From Harmonia axyridis (Eukaryota > Arthropoda > Insecta > Coleoptera > Coccinellidae), in contig NC_059502.1 in assembly GCF_914767665.1 (NCBI RefSeq), positions 50,016,031 through 50,080,030 of the forward strand: a stretch of DNA of 64,000 nucleotides, in the 5' to 3' direction. Both the position numbers and the translations under genes were made by a program. The notes beneath the pieces are model-generated. The model was not told where the DNA came from. It worked only from the letters and a program-made list of their open reading frames with translations, and ran no database searches. How positions within the stretch are numbered: the stretch's first letter is position 1; every line of letters begins with the position of its first letter. Below, piece by piece: positions 22,128 to 35,023 of this stretch.

Positions 22128-24236
22128 CAGGGTGAGTCTTTGACTTGTACATATATTTCAACCGAAAATTCTTGAGGTCAAAAGAAACACTTTTTTCATT
22201 TACCATTTTTTCCGATTCGGCCCGGTTACAAAGATATAGCCATTTTAAATTTTCATAATGAGCTAATTCACTCCTGAGAAACCGGAACACTGAAGTTTTT
22301 GCAAGTATAAGATATACCATTTGAACCTTGGAAATAAGCTACTGAATTAGAAAAACCATCATAAACTCACTTTTAACATTCCATTCGTTGAACAAAGTAG
22401 TATTTATAATAGAATAAATGAGTTATTCCAATTTCATTGACGATAAAGATTAAATATTTTTCTCTTGATTTTCTATTTCATTTTCGATAATCATAACGAA
22501 TTGAGCTCGCTACCCACCCAAATTAGCTTAGTTCTGATATTCATCATTCATATCCATTCATTCATTATATCGCATTTATAATATATCGTTGTTTATTTCA
22601 TTTCGTACGAAATTGCCATTTAACCTCACATTCTCAAATGAATAATATAAATCTGCTTTAACACAGACTAGTAATCTGTGGTTTTAAGTTTGAACTTCAA
22701 ATTTCGAGTGTTGCAAATTTAAACACAGCTGTTCTGATAATCTATGTTCTAACCTAAAATATTCATTTACAGTTTACACTGTTGTTGTTATTATGATATT
22801 TGATAAAATTATGTTAGCATGAAATGAAAATCATCGAAGATTTGAAGAAACCCAACAGAATATTGAAGTTCCATACATATTTTCGAGAAATTTAAAAACA
22901 ATTTGCAAAATAATTGTGTGGATACTGAGTAAATCACTGTGCATTCTGATAGAAAGTAATTTCTTTATGGAATGAATCATTTGATTTGTTCCAACTATCT
23001 CATAAAAATATTGAACTGCATAAAGATTTTTGAAGCCATCAGTTTGAAAATATTGGAATGAAATGTTATGGATCTGTAATCAATGGAAAATGTTAGACTC
23101 CACTTGTAATCAAATTTGTTCTATAATATGTACCTACATTATAGCCAACTCTACTACTTGATTCATATTCATTTTGCCATTGACTATAAATGAGGAGTAT
23201 ACAATATAAATATCCATAATTGAATATCCTGTTTCTTTCAACTCACCTAATTTGTTTTCACATTAAAACAATTATGGCACTCTTGGAAGTATGTCAATCA
23301 TATGCTCTAGGATGAATTTGTGGAATAGCAAAAGAATAAAAGTATTCAATCTATATCACATGAATATTTGTCTAGTATGTACCTAGTGGTATGTTTCGAT
23401 GTGAGTTTGAATGACCTGAAGAAGAATACAGTAATGTTCGATAGCAGCTGTCTTTAGTGGGATATTGATTGTTGTCATAATGGGACTATTTTGTAAACAT
23501 TTTTTTAAACATGGGCTTTATGGGTGATCTGGACTTTTCAAAATAGAATGTTGATTTTAATGAAGTATCTTCTTATTATCAGAGCTGTGCCAAAGCTCAG
23601 TAATTTGTAATCAAATAAAGGAATTGAGGTGAGCTTATTCAAATAACTTCATTTTCAAACTAAGTTGGCTTATACTTCAATTCTAAAATCTGAGACATGA
23701 CATCATAGTAAATATTCATTTCTGTGGTTTTTTTTCCACAACAGAACAGAGTTGCATTCAGCCAAAGGACCCAATTTTTTGAATTTCACAGATAATTTTT
23801 TTTTTTGAATCAAGTTACTCGAAAACGGCGCTTTGTAGGAGGAAATATGAAGAATACTTTTATTTTTCAAATTAGCCAAATATTCTCGAATAAACGTTCA
23901 AATTACTTTTATTAAGTTGGGTTCTTCGAATTTCTGGTATTTTTATGGTATGTTATGTTCATAATGAAGAAACTGAAATATGTGTATGGAATCTTGTGTT
24001 CGGAAAAGATGTGTCATGTCAAGGAAGAGCTATATTCCACAAATCACTTCCTTCAATAGAACGATTTACGAGATATAGCCGAAAATCACATTTTTTTATC
24101 GATTTTCAACAGCCTGTATCTTTTTAACCGGGCCCAATCGGAAAAAACGGTAAAGGAAAAAAGTGTTTCTTTTGACCTCAGGAATATTCGGTTAAAATAT
24201 ATGTACAAGTCAAAAACTCATTCTGTATATTGCTTG
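22128..24236. mobile_element. Long-TIR DNA element, ~105-bp termini, TA flanks
   Basis: The left end (TACAGGGTGAGTCTTTGACT at 22128) and right end (inverse of TACAGAATGAGTTTTTGACT, finishing at 24236) match imperfectly for about 105 bp. A TA lies outside each end. No transposase was recognised inside. The right-end segment recurs at 62405-62715, so this is a repeat family. It could also be two independent short elements facing each other. Confidence 0.5.
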
Positions 24237-24399
24237 ACCTGAAATCAACCTCCTTGATATTACTTGAGCTTGATACGCACGAGTCGCCTTCAAATATTTC
24301 TGCGAGCTCGTGCGCGCTCAGATAAAATAATCATCTTAAAAGAATAATTAGGTATTTGACATTGACCACCTGAGTTAATTCAAAAAATCTTCTGTGAAT

Positions 24400-24560
24400 C
24401 GAACAATACAATGGCTTGGCATAAGGAAATAGACAAATTTCTGATCGAACCACGTGCTGACAGTTCTGAATATATTCTAGAATTGTGGAAAGGGCACTGA
24501 AACGTTTTTTGAAACTTAGACAAAATCGACAAAGAGATTTTTTATCAACACCAGCATCTT
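24400..24560 (+). pseudogene. hAT transposase C-terminal dimerisation domain, broken
   Basis: EIDKFLIEPRADSSEYILELW is followed, after a frameshift, by LRQNRQRDFLSTPASSAP. These are the two halves of the hAT C-terminal dimerisation motif. Stops and frameshifts are present and no flanking termini were identified. Confidence 0.6.
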
Positions 24561-25702
24561 CAGCTCCTTAAAGACTGTTACAAAATCCGTAAATGATTAG
24601 GCGAAAAATCCATAAGATGTCTCCTGTATCTAGATCCTGGATGGAAAATGATGTAACCAAATAGTACTTGGAGGTCTCTCAATATTGAGAAACTTTATTT
24701 TTATATTTTAAATTGTTATGTTTTAGTGATTTTATTTGTGTTTCAATTTATAATTTTTTTTATTCTTGTATACAATAAGTTTGATGAATAAAAGTGTTTG
24801 TTTGTTTCATCATTTTTCATTAATGTGCACACTACACAATAAAACTAATAAAAATCAAGTAGCTTGACTTGACATTGAAAAACTACTTCTTGGCTTGACC
24901 TGATATCAAGTCCAGCCCCTGACTTCAAAGTGACGAATGTTGGCATCAAAACAAATGCATCAGTTACAAGGCGGTTTCCATTCCTCGTATTAATGTTCTA
25001 AGGAAAATACTATATAAATAATATGAAATAACTATCACTAAACTATTTAAGTGACCATAAACATATGTGTGACCTTTTTGTAACATAAATATGGGTATTC
25101 AAATAACAGCAAAGATCCTCGACGACAAGTTATTTTTGTTGACATGTACAAAGTAGCGTGATTTATAAGATTTTGTTCAACATAAACTATAAAAAGTTGG
25201 TTAATGTCGGAAATCAGGGGTGAGGAAAAGCCATTAAAGCTGTCATCAACGAGGCCCAGGATCCCTTTGTAGGGTCATTATCTTTTTGTTCTATAAAAAA
25301 GCAGAGGAGGCAAGAATAATGACTATTTACTTCAAAGTAATCTTCCGGCCCTTTTGGGTATCAGAATTTCTGAAACCTAACGCACTTTAATCTATCCAAC
25401 TTTCTCATTTGGAATGCAACACCCCATATATTATTCAATTCTGGATTATGTATTAGCAAATTCTACGATGATTTCACGTATGTATAACTTTCCTCAACTC
25501 TTTGGGGAATATTACGGCTCATTATACAGCAGTTAATCATAGCAGCGAGTTTGAATTCAGTAAATCGGAGTTGATAAGAGGTTCATTGATATTACCGAAA
25601 GATAAAGATGGTAATGAAAAATTATACAAAAAAAAATTGAATATAGAATTTCTTGAGAAATCCAAAAATCGAGCTACACACGCTTCAATAACGCATTGAA
25701 AT
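24561..25702. other. Unassigned
   Basis: AT-rich. A 65-codon ORF (25502-25699) has no recognisable motif. The last ~25 bases (GCTTCAATAACGCATTGAA) resemble the N-terminal coding start of element B. Confidence 0.35.
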
Positions 25703-26643
25703 AAAGGGTGTTTTTTTCGAGGTATATAACTTTAAGTTGGCATTACTGTTCAAGATGGCGACCGATTTAACAGCTGTCAAGTGATTTATTCTCAGTTTGG
25801 TTTGGCAATTCATCATGAATCGACTCACGCCTGAATAACCCTTGTAAATAGTGCAATTTTCTTTCGAAAATAATGGTTCTGTGCGGAATACGTATCGCGC
25901 ACTACGTCCATTTTAGCGATGAAGCGCACTCTGGTTGAAGAGTTTTGTTTGTTGACGTAGCCAATAAACAAAACTGCCGCATTTGGAGTGAAGCTAATTC
26001 TCAAGTGTATGTCGAAACACCGTTACATCCAGAAAAACTGACTGTTTGGTGCGCTTTATGGGCTGGTGGAATCATTGGTCCGTACTTCTTCAAAAACGAT
26101 GATGGCCAGAACGTTACGGTCAATGGTGATCCGTATAGAGCCATGATTACTAACTTTTTCATTCCTGAATTGAACAACCATGATGTCCAGGAGCTGTGGT
26201 TCCAACAAGACGGCGCAACATGTCATACAGCTCGTACCACAATCGATTTATTGAAAGACACGTTTGGTGACCGCCTAATTTCACGTTTTGGACCTGTGAA
26301 TTGGCCTCCAAGATCTTGTGATTTAACACCGCTAGACTACTTTCTGTGGGGCTATGTAAAGTTATTGGTCTATGCGGATAAGCCACAAACCATTGACCAT
26401 TTGGAAGACAACATTCGCCGTGTTATTGTCGATATACGGCCGCAAATGTTGGAAAAAATCATAGAAAATTGGACGTCCAGATTGGACTACATCCCAGCCA
26501 GCCGTGGCGGTTATATGCCAGAAATCATATTTAAAATGTAATGCCACAAGATTATCTTGCGGATTAATAAAATTCATGTCAATCGAATAATCCATCGTTG
26601 TTTTATTGCAATTTAAAGTTCTGTAGCTCTAAAAAACACCCTT
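25703..26643 (+). mobile_element. DD41D (rosa-like) element, copy 2
   Basis: Same family as 14530-15465 with the same ends (AAGGGTGTTTTTTTCGAGG and CTCTAAAAAACACCCTT). The + strand ORF (25945-26541, 198 codons) keeps the second Asp (FQQDGATCHTA) and third Asp (CDLTPLDYFLWG). The first-Asp block FSDEAH at about 25917 is cut off by a frameshift. The N-terminal deletion has the same junction as copy 1. The element is probably nested in element B: B-like sequence lies on both sides. Confidence 0.8.
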
Positions 26644-27640
26644 AAGTGAATATCACAATATCAGTTCGAAAAATTGAAGCATTCGTGGATCGTCTTGAAG
26701 AACCTTCACGACCGGAAGAACTGAAGCTTGTAGAAAAATTGGAGCTGTTGGGACAAGTTAATGATTTAATGAATCTAAACCGTGCCAAGAAAAACTGAAA
26801 ATATCGCTACTGTAACTTCCGTAGTGCTGACCGAAATCTAGGTTTGTTGATTTCTCGTCGATATTGGGAATAAGGCATTCCAAAAACGACATTACACCGT
26901 ATTTTGCATAAAAACTCAGATCTTAAGGCTGTTAGAAATCAGTTAATACAAGAATTCAAGCCCATCGATAACCATCGATGATTGGGCCCTCGAAAGTTGA
27001 AATGCATCAAAATGATCCGATTTTTCAACTTGAACTCATCTTCAGTTCAATTTTCACATCGGTTTTTGAGCTGGTTGTGTGATTGGAAATGAGGATAGTG
27101 CAACTGTTATGGTGAGTTATTTCATTACAGATCTATGATTAATAATTTTTTATGGCTGAAATTGAAACATATTGATGTGGACGACGTTTATTTTCAACAA
27201 GACAATCACATGAGCAACTAAAAAAATCGCAATTTTGCAAGAAACGTTTCCTCGCCGTGTTATTTCTCGAATCAGAATTGACCACCGAGATCTTGTGATA
27301 CAACATATGTAGACTTTTTTCTTTAGGGCGACTTGTAAGCTAAGGTCTCTATGTCAATTCTCCAAAATCGATTCACGAGCTTAAACATGGAATTCGGGAA
27401 GTATCCAGAACAAACATCCACAAATGTGCGAAATGATCATGAAAAGTTTAATGAAAAGGTATGCTGCTGAAACCGTAGTCGTGGCGGCCATTTGACTAAT
27501 GTCGTTTTCCACCGTTATAAGCATACCTTCCTCTTCACAATGAAATGAATATCCATTGATTTCTCTTACAATATTTTTCTTTTTCATTATCAGAATGAAA
27601 GCTTCTATTGAAAAATCCTCGACTAAGTGATTTTAATGAT
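26644..27640 (+). pseudogene. Element B (DDE transposon), decayed copy split by rosa copy 2
   Basis: Begins with the N-terminal part (the region reading RKIEAFVDRLEEPSRPEELK and VEKLELLGQVNDL) and continues through catalytic-domain blocks in broken frames, including the phrase for TVMVSYFITDL near 27105 and YFQQDNH near 27190, to the 3' end near 27640. It is probably a relative of the DD41D/Tc1-mariner group. Non-functional. Confidence 0.55.
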
Positions 27641-28764
27641 AGACATTGCATTTTGTATCTGTTTTTGGCTTGTGTATTTCACTAGAGCATGTATATAAAT
27701 ATATATATATATATTTTTTTCAATATTAAAATTTGATCTATTATTGTAAAGTCCTTTAAAAGGTTTCCCCAACTGTGCATGCTTTAGTTTTAGTAATGCC
27801 CGAATATGATTGTTATGTTTCCATCTACTGGACGTTTCCGAAATACATAATTTCAGGGGCTTCTCTTATGTCAAAAACAATAATATTTTTGAAGTGTCTA
27901 AATCAACCTTTGACACGCAATACTCGAGTTTTTTACGATAATTTTCTGACATCCATTTCCTTATTCGATATATATTCCATTAAGTAGTGAATTAAAAACG
28001 TTATCATATATATTCACAATTCAGATTGGCACATAGAAGATGAAAACTATTTTCTATTATAATTTCATAGGCTGAGGAAGGATGAGCTTTGAAAGAATGA
28101 AAAACCCTTTATTTATGTTCAAGATTCACCTTCCATACAATTCGTATCAGGGCAGAAAAATTTGGTATTTGTATTCTGTCCACTACATGTCCAGATTAAC
28201 CTTCAAAGACCAGTAAGAACAACTAATTGATTCTTGATTCCGGTTGAGTAAACAATACAAATCAATTCTATTTCACTTTGTATACACAAAGGATGTAGAT
28301 TGGATGGAATTCAAATTGTTTTGGACAACAGGACTGTGTTATTCGTTGGAATTAAAATGTCAATCGAGTATCTGTGCAGTTCGGAAACCTAATGAGATTC
28401 GGCCTAAGTTGACAGAACAATATAATATGGTTGGGGGAATTTTAGGGGGAAAATAGCAAGAAACAATTAAACAAGTTATTCTCTTCGACTAAATTAACGA
28501 ATGTTTCTCATTGGACTATTCTAATGAGTTATCAACTCATGCACAAAATCCTTGTGCGAGGGGGTTTGTTATTAAAACCAGTTTATTTCAACGGCATTTT
28601 CTCGTTTCAATGTAGTTTTATCTTGGTTTGAAGTTCTCCGCATTTAATGATGGTGATTAAATTATTGACAGAATAAGGTCAGGTGATTATTAAATATAAT
28701 ATGAAATTATAATTATAATTATCCCCGACTTTAGCTTATCAGCTTAGAAGAGAAAACTCCCCTC
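27641..28764. other. Unassigned; short inverted match to 29.1 kb
   Basis: 27805-27870 matches the inverse of 29070-29135 (phrases CTACTGGAC and TTTCCGAAATACATA). A 70-codon ORF (28244-28456) has no recognised family. Confidence 0.35.
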
Positions 28765-29140
28765 GCATCAGGCTTTTTCTCGTTCATTCAATCTTGAATA
28801 TTGCGTGTCATCTCTTTGGAAAATAAGCACAGCCAGGAAATTTTTTTTTACAGAATTGCAATTATTTCGCTGCTTGTGTGACTGTAGCGCCGACTTGTTG
28901 AAAATAAAGTCGTCCACATCAATATGTTCCAATTCCTGACATAAAAAATTAGTAATCATAGCTCAGTAGCGCAACAGTTGAACCAGCCTTATTTTCGAAT
29001 AAGTAAGGTCCAATCACACAACTAGTGATACGTTGAGGATGGAAAAATTGGGTTATTGTTTTTAACATAAAAGATTCTGCTGAAATTAGGATATGTATTT
29101 CGGAAATGTCCAGTAGATCAATACAAAACAATCATATTCA
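28765..29140 (-). pseudogene. Element B internal fragment
   Basis: Reading leftwards: CVIGPYLFENKAGSTVALLS, then after a frameshift ELEHIDVDDFIFN, matching the middle of the B transposase (compare 37800-37940). Both ends are missing. Confidence 0.55.
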
Positions 29141-29250
29141 GAAAATAACTAAAACTAAAGAATTCAGAGTTAGAGAAACCTCATAATGGATTTTACAATA
29201 ATAAATTACATTTTGATATCGAAAAAAAAATGTATAGAGATGCTCTAATA

Positions 29251-29251
<1 letters not shown>

Positions 29252-29296
<45 letters not shown>
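29252..29296. repeat. (AT)n microsatellite
   Basis: About 22 AT units. Confidence 0.95.
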
Positions 29297-29298
<2 letters not shown>

Positions 29299-29544
29299 TT
29301 TTGAGAAACAGCAATACAAATTATTAATTTCAAACAATGAAGCATATGTATCGATGAATCTCAGTATTAGCAGAGGAAATGTAAACGAGGCATCATACAT
29401 TTCAACGTATGATACAAGAGAACAGATAAAAAACCTCAGAAAAAGGTGATTGGTTTATGTGTTTGTTTACAAAATAAGCTAATGAAATCTACAAACCAAG
29501 AACAGATAAAAAATACAATGTCGTGTGAACTTCATTATTGAAAT

Positions 29545-31545
29545 CACTTAGTAGAGGGATTTTCAAAGAAGGTTTCATTCTGATATTGAAAAAAAGAGTA
29601 TATTTCCAGAGAAATCAATGGATATTTATTTCATTGTGAAGAGAAAGGTATGCTATTTACGATGGAAAACGAAACCAGCCGAATGGCCGCCACAGCTACA
29701 GATTCACCACCATACTTTTCATTGAAATTTTCATGATTTCGTACATTTGCAGATGTTTGTCCTCGATAACTTCACGAATTCCATCTTTAAGGTCTTGAAT
29801 CGATTGTAAAGCATTGATATAGATCTTAAATTTCACGTCGCCCTAAAGAAAAAGTCTAAAATCTGTAACGAAATCCATTCACCAACAGGGGATTTCTTTG
29901 GTTTTCCGAACCGCTGGATGCGACAATTCGCTTATGAACTTAGCCCGCTAGGTGAAAATTGGCTCCATCACTAAAGATGATTTTTCGATGAAAATCTTTT
30001 CGATGTATGGACCGGCTCGAGTTATGGTTTTGGTTGAACTTCAAAAGCCTTAAGACCTAGGTCTTTATACAAAATTATGTAATGGCAAGCCTAATTCTTG
30101 AGATTTACAAGGAATCCACAAAAATTGGTTTTCGTCTACATTTGTGGTTAAAACAGTAATAAAGGGTGTTTTTTCAGAGCTATAGAACTTTAAATTGCAA
30201 TAAAACAACGATGGATTATTCGATTGACATGAATTTTATTTATCCGCAACATAATCTTGTGGCATTACATTTTAAATATGATTTCAGGCATATGACCGCC
30301 ACGGCTGGTTTGGATGTAGTCCAATCTGGACGTCCAATTTTCGATGACTTTTTCCAACATTTTTGGCCGTTTATCGGCAATAACTCGGCGAATGTTGTCT
30401 TCCAAATGGTCGAGGGTTTGTGGCTTATCCGCATAGACCAATGACTCTACATAGCCCCACAGAAAGTATCTAGCGGTGTAAAATCACAAGATCTTGAAGG
30501 CCAATTCACAGGTCCAAAACGTGAAATTAGGCGGTCACCAAACGTGTCTTTCAATGAATCGATTGTGGCACGGACTGTGTGACATGTTGCGCCGTCTTGT
30601 TGGAACCACAGCTCCTGGACATCATGGATGTTCAATTCAGGAATGAAAAAATTAGTAATCATGGCTCTATACTGATCACCATTGACTGTAACGTTCTGGC
30701 TATCATCGTTCTTGAAGAAGTACGGACCAACCCATAAAGCGCACCAAACAGTCAGTTTTTCTGGATGTAACGGTGTTTCGACATACACTTGAGGATTAGC
30801 TTCACTCCAAATGCTGCAGTTTTGTTTGTTGACGTAGCCATTCAACCAGAAGTGCGCTTCATCGCTAAACAAAATTCGCTTATGAAAATCGGGAACAACG
30901 GCAATCTCATTTTGGGCCCATTCGACGAATCTACGCCTTACTCGATGATCGTTTGGCTTCAATTCTTGCACGAGTTGGATTTTGTAAGCACGCAAACTAA
31001 GATCCTTCCGCAAAATCTTCCATAAAGTGGATGGACACAGATCCAATTCCTGTGCTCGATGGAGGATAGACTCATTCGGGTCTTCCTCAATGCTACGCTC
31101 TACAGCAGCAATAGCTTCTTCTGTACGCACCGTACGGCGTCTCTGGGGATGCGAGTTATCAATAAGAGTAAACCGTAAATCGGTCGCCATCTTGAACAGT
31201 AGTGCCAACTTAAAGTTATATACCTCGAAAAAAAACACCCATTATAATCAGCTGCGGCACAAACGGTTTGGATTCATCACTAACTTGTCCCAACAGCTCT
31301 AAATTTTCCACTTGTTTAAACTATTGCCGCTCGAGAATGTGCTCAACGAAGAACCAAAAGTGCTTTAATTTTGTGACTGCAAAATTTTCACCATTTTGGT
31401 AGTGAATTTCAACATTTTCTATGCGTTGCTGAAACGTTTATCGTTCCATTTTTAGTGATGACGTAGTTTCTGATTGTCAAATGGCAAAGGATATTAGCTT
31501 CAAAAGTGACAGCTTTCCAGATAGCGGACTATTCAAATCTTCTGC
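29545..31545 (-). pseudogene. Element B, copy split by rosa copy 3
   Basis: The 5' half of B is at 31241-31545 (- strand) and the 3' half at 29545-30161, with a rosa-like element between them. The halves line up with the uninterrupted B copy at 37108-38363: the 5' half ends near the equivalent of 37425 and the 3' half resumes close to it. Many stops. The 3' terminal phrase (CACTTAGTAGAGGGATTTTC near 29549) recurs at other B ends. Confidence 0.6.
30162..31240 (-). mobile_element. DD41D (rosa-like) element, copy 3, most complete
   Basis: 1.08 kb with ends AAAGGGTGTTTTTTCAGAGC and the inverse of GGGTGTTTTTTTTCGAGG. The - strand ORF (31238-30447, 263 codons) keeps a helix-turn-helix region (EEAIAAVERSIEEDPNESIL and LCPSTLWKILRKDL), the first Asp (FSDEAHFW), second Asp (FQQDGATCHTV) and third Asp (DFTPLD). 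A small deletion near 30470 then shifts the frame and truncates the C-terminus. The extreme N-terminal part seen in copies 1 and 2 (near 15350 and 25820) is missing. Start is uncertain; MATDLRFTL at about 31190 looks more natural than the first Met. Confidence 0.8.
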
Positions 31546-33481
31546 TCTTCCAGCATCTACGACTCTCTAACTAAATAATCAGTATTTGAAACAATTATGT
31601 ACTAAAATTAAAATATTACAGACAGTTGGGCCAATTGATAGCCATCTGTTTTCCTGGAACAAGTGCGCAAAAATGCACTGACCATACAATCCTTTTTGAA
31701 TTGAAGAGGAATTCATAAATATGGCTGTGATGCATTCTTGCCTAATAAATTCGATTCCCGTAAATAATGCATTATTTTATGAATCTGCAATGCGTCAGTT
31801 GTTGAATGATATCCCTCATCCCCTAGCACTGTCAAACGATGATTCCAATAAATCGAATATATTACCTCTTGTCTTGTATGAATGCAACCGATGGGGCATT
31901 TGTAAATGAAATTTATTTCAACGTTCTGATGAAACTCTCATAATTTATGGGTCAAAAATTGATTTTTACATTCCATTCATATATGCGGATGATTTACAGG
32001 TTTTCGAAATGGAACATAATCCAACTACTTCCAATTTTATAGTCTAGGGAGTATAGTTCGGAACATGATGATTCGTTGAAAACTGGAGTTTTTACAGAAC
32101 AATATATTAACTTTCACTCTGTAGTTAATCATCGGAAATATCTATATCAACAATTCATATGCAAAATATTAATTTGAAAAGATTATATATATCTATGAAA
32201 AAGACAGGGAAACATTTGAAAATAGATTTAATGGAAAAGGCCAATATGAAACATTTTAATTTAATATCTTTTCTAAATATATTAAATCAATGTTTTGTAT
32301 AATCAACAATTTCGTCAGAACTTGTTAAGTCACTGCCAGCCCCGTGTCAAAAAAAAAGAACGTTTCAAAATGGCGAATGCGTCGGGATAATGTAAGCTCT
32401 ATTATAATACTTGAGTGGGCTTTTAGGGCGCAACATTTTTATGATAAGTTTTTACGGTTATTTACATCATCACCTTCCAGCTCGATGAAGAAGTTCCGAT
32501 GGATGGTCGTATCTCTGCGAAATTTCATTGTTTTTCGTAATTTTGAGCGCTCGTCCCGAACAGATCTCTTTAACATATCGTAACAATGTACCGGGTTTTT
32601 CACCATAATTTGATCTCCCCTTCAACTCTGTTACTAAAAGAGGTACAAAAAAATGTTTTCTACGAAAGTATCACGAAATCGACTAGTATTTTTTTAAATG
32701 ATTCCACAAAACGAAATATATACAGGGTGGGCAACATATTGATTGCAACTTCATTTTTTCAGATGGAACACCCTGAATATTTTTCTATATTTGACTAGCT
32801 CTTTTTCCTCTGATTTCGAATATATAACATATGTTTGGCTTATCTCTCTTATTCTGAGTACTACTGAGTTTCCAATTTTAAGAACCACCTGGCAAGCTAA
32901 GTAATCAGTTTTCAAGTTTTCAAGATCCGCATTTTTGAAACAATTCACATATTTCTACGCAACCATTAATATATTGTCAAATTATAATAATGCAGTTCAC
33001 CAACAATCATCAATTGGTATGCGGAGTTTTAGAATTTATTCAATCCATTTTCAAGAATAACTATAGCCCATTCATGAATTATTGATGCAACTTGAACGTG
33101 TCGCGGATTTTTTTCTGGTTTCAAAAATATCATATTCATATTAAAAATTGTTGTAGTTTCATATTTCATCATAAATATATGAAGTTTACATTGTTTTTAT
33201 CATTTTTGTGTCCGAAAGATTCCAAATTTTTGAAATTACGAAGGGACGCATAGAGTCATGATTTCAAAAATGGGAATTCAGGCTCTATAACGTAAAAATA
33301 TGGTGGAATGCTTTCACATTTCAAGGAACTCCAATGAAGAGTCGCCCATGAAAAATCTCAATGAAGATCATTGAAATATGCATGTTCAAATGTTCAAATG
33401 TGCACATTCGATAAAAAGTTATCGAAGACTCTCCAATAATTATTTAATGGATTCAGTCCTTACTCGATGGAAATTTATATT
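31546..33481. other. No gene recognised; possible MITE ends near 32.72 kb
   Basis: AT-rich. At 32722-32780, TACAGGGTGGGCAAC and the inverse of CAGGGTGTTCCATC sit about 60 bp apart and look like termini of small DNA elements. ORFs at 31721, 32344 and 32586 have no motifs. Confidence 0.35.
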
Positions 33482-33535
33482 GATTTGCTAAAAATAAATA
33501 TAAGCACTTTTTAATTACCACAGATTTTTATCATT

Positions 33536-33580
33536 TCCGACAATTGTTTCGCCGTCTGAGCGACTTCATCAAGGTTACAT
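33536..33580 (-). ncRNA. Hammerhead-like motif, GTC cleavage triplet
   Basis: On the - strand the order is ACC, TTGATGA, a stem GTCG/CGGC, GAAAC, AATT, GTC, GG. GAAAC-loop-GTC is the canonical short stem III plus cleavage triplet, and GG can pair with CC upstream as the start of stem I. Against it: the conserved C of CUGANGA is T, and an extra A precedes stem II. Confidence 0.35.
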
Positions 33581-34049
33581 TGCAAACTGTTACATTTTGA
33601 AATACATTTTCAAAATGTAGTGGCTATGGAGCAAAAATATGTTTGGTTTCTCTAATGGGTCTTCGGTCTTCTGAGTTTGGGGTTCTATATAAATTTATTT
33701 ATTTATTTGTTGAAATTTGGAATTTCCAATAAATCTATTTAACAACGTTCAAAAGCGGCGACTTATTTATATCTGCTTGGGAATTCAACAAATGCTGTCT
33801 AGAATTGTACCTGTAATTCTCAAGTAATTCTAGTAGATTCAAACGGTGACTTTTATTTTCGATATGAAGTAGTATATAAAATAAGAATTGAAATTTTCAC
33901 ATTATGTTAAATGATTTGCATATGACGAGAAGCTTTTATCACTAGTGACTCCTTTGATGTTTGTGTAAACATTTCATTGATCCATCGCCACTTCCATTTT
34001 TGTGTATATATGTATAGTTGAAAATGTATTTCAAAATGTAACACTTTGT

Positions 34050-34095
34050 GATGTTACCTTGATGAAGCCGCTTAGATGGCGAAACAATTATCGGA
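34050..34095 (+). ncRNA. Hammerhead-like motif, mirror copy with changed triplet
   Basis: Same order as 33536-33580 on the + strand. Stem II is GCCG/TGGC (one G-T pair), and the triplet is ATC rather than GTC, which weakens stem III. Confidence 0.3.
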
Positions 34096-34149
34096 AATAA
34101 TCAAAATCTGTGGAAATTAAAAAGTGCTTATATTTATTTTTACCAAATC

Positions 34150-34905
34150 TTCACTAATTGTTGCGTTCCTGATAGACAATGGGTACTTGTTTGCAAAATT
34201 CTAATCATATAACCCTAAACTTGTTATTTCATCCCAGGATGCGTACAGATATCAACTTTGACATGACAGCAAAAAAAAATTGGAATTAATTACTTGATAC
34301 TTTTGTTTTCAAAGAGTTCGCGAGTCAATGAGATAGATAGAATGCATCGATCACTTTAAATCAAAATATCTCGAAAACGGCTGCTTGTAGCAACTTTTGA
34401 CAAGCATACCTTTTCACGTTATAATGATAAAGAAATCGATTTTTTTTCTAGAAAATGTGATACATACATCCAACACAAAGTCGTGATTCCCCAAAAGACA
34501 CAAAGACCTGTAGGTGACACCCCCTACAATTGAAGGCCAAACTAAGATTAAATTTGAATTTCACATATTTGGAAATTCCAAATACCAATTTTCGTCCCAA
34601 TATCGACATTACTTTAAAAGTAATTTACGAAAAACCAAAATAAAAGTAAATTTTTAACACCCTCTATCTCAAAATAGAAGGCCTTGTGAAACCATTCTTA
34701 TATGAACTGGAAATACAACATATAATTGAAACGAGGTCATATTAATTATATAATTGTAAATCAGTAAATTAATTATATATAAACGATCAATTCAATTCAA
34801 CAAAAATAAATGAGAAAAACACCAAAAGAAATCAAAAGCTTGTGGGCGTTCTTTCATTCATGCGCCAATGGAACCCTTGAAGACCAAATATATTTATATA
34901 CCATA
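34150..34905. other. Unassigned
   Basis: No coding signal. Phrases such as TATCTCGAAAACGG and AACACCCTCTATCTC resemble parts of non-autonomous elements seen near 41640 and 56950. Confidence 0.35.
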
Positions 34906-35023
34906 CTAGCTGACCCGGCGAACTTCGTACCGCCCTATAATCAAGAAATATCTGTTACCTTTTTATCTGAATTAAGTTAATTTCTATATTAAGTATTGCT
35001 GTTGGAATATTAATAAATCAAAA

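Larger units (their letters stand above)
33482..34149. repeat. Inverted-repeat element, 131-bp arms, with hammerhead-like motifs
   Basis: Arms 33482-33612 and 34019-34149 are inverted, with several substitutions but no net indel; the loop is about 406 bp without coding potential. Each arm holds a hammerhead-like motif. The architecture resembles the fold-back at 9373-9877 with different sequence. Confidence 0.8.

Noticed and set aside
30789..31302. + strand ORFs opposite rosa copy 3
   Set aside because: Antisense shadows of the transposase gene.
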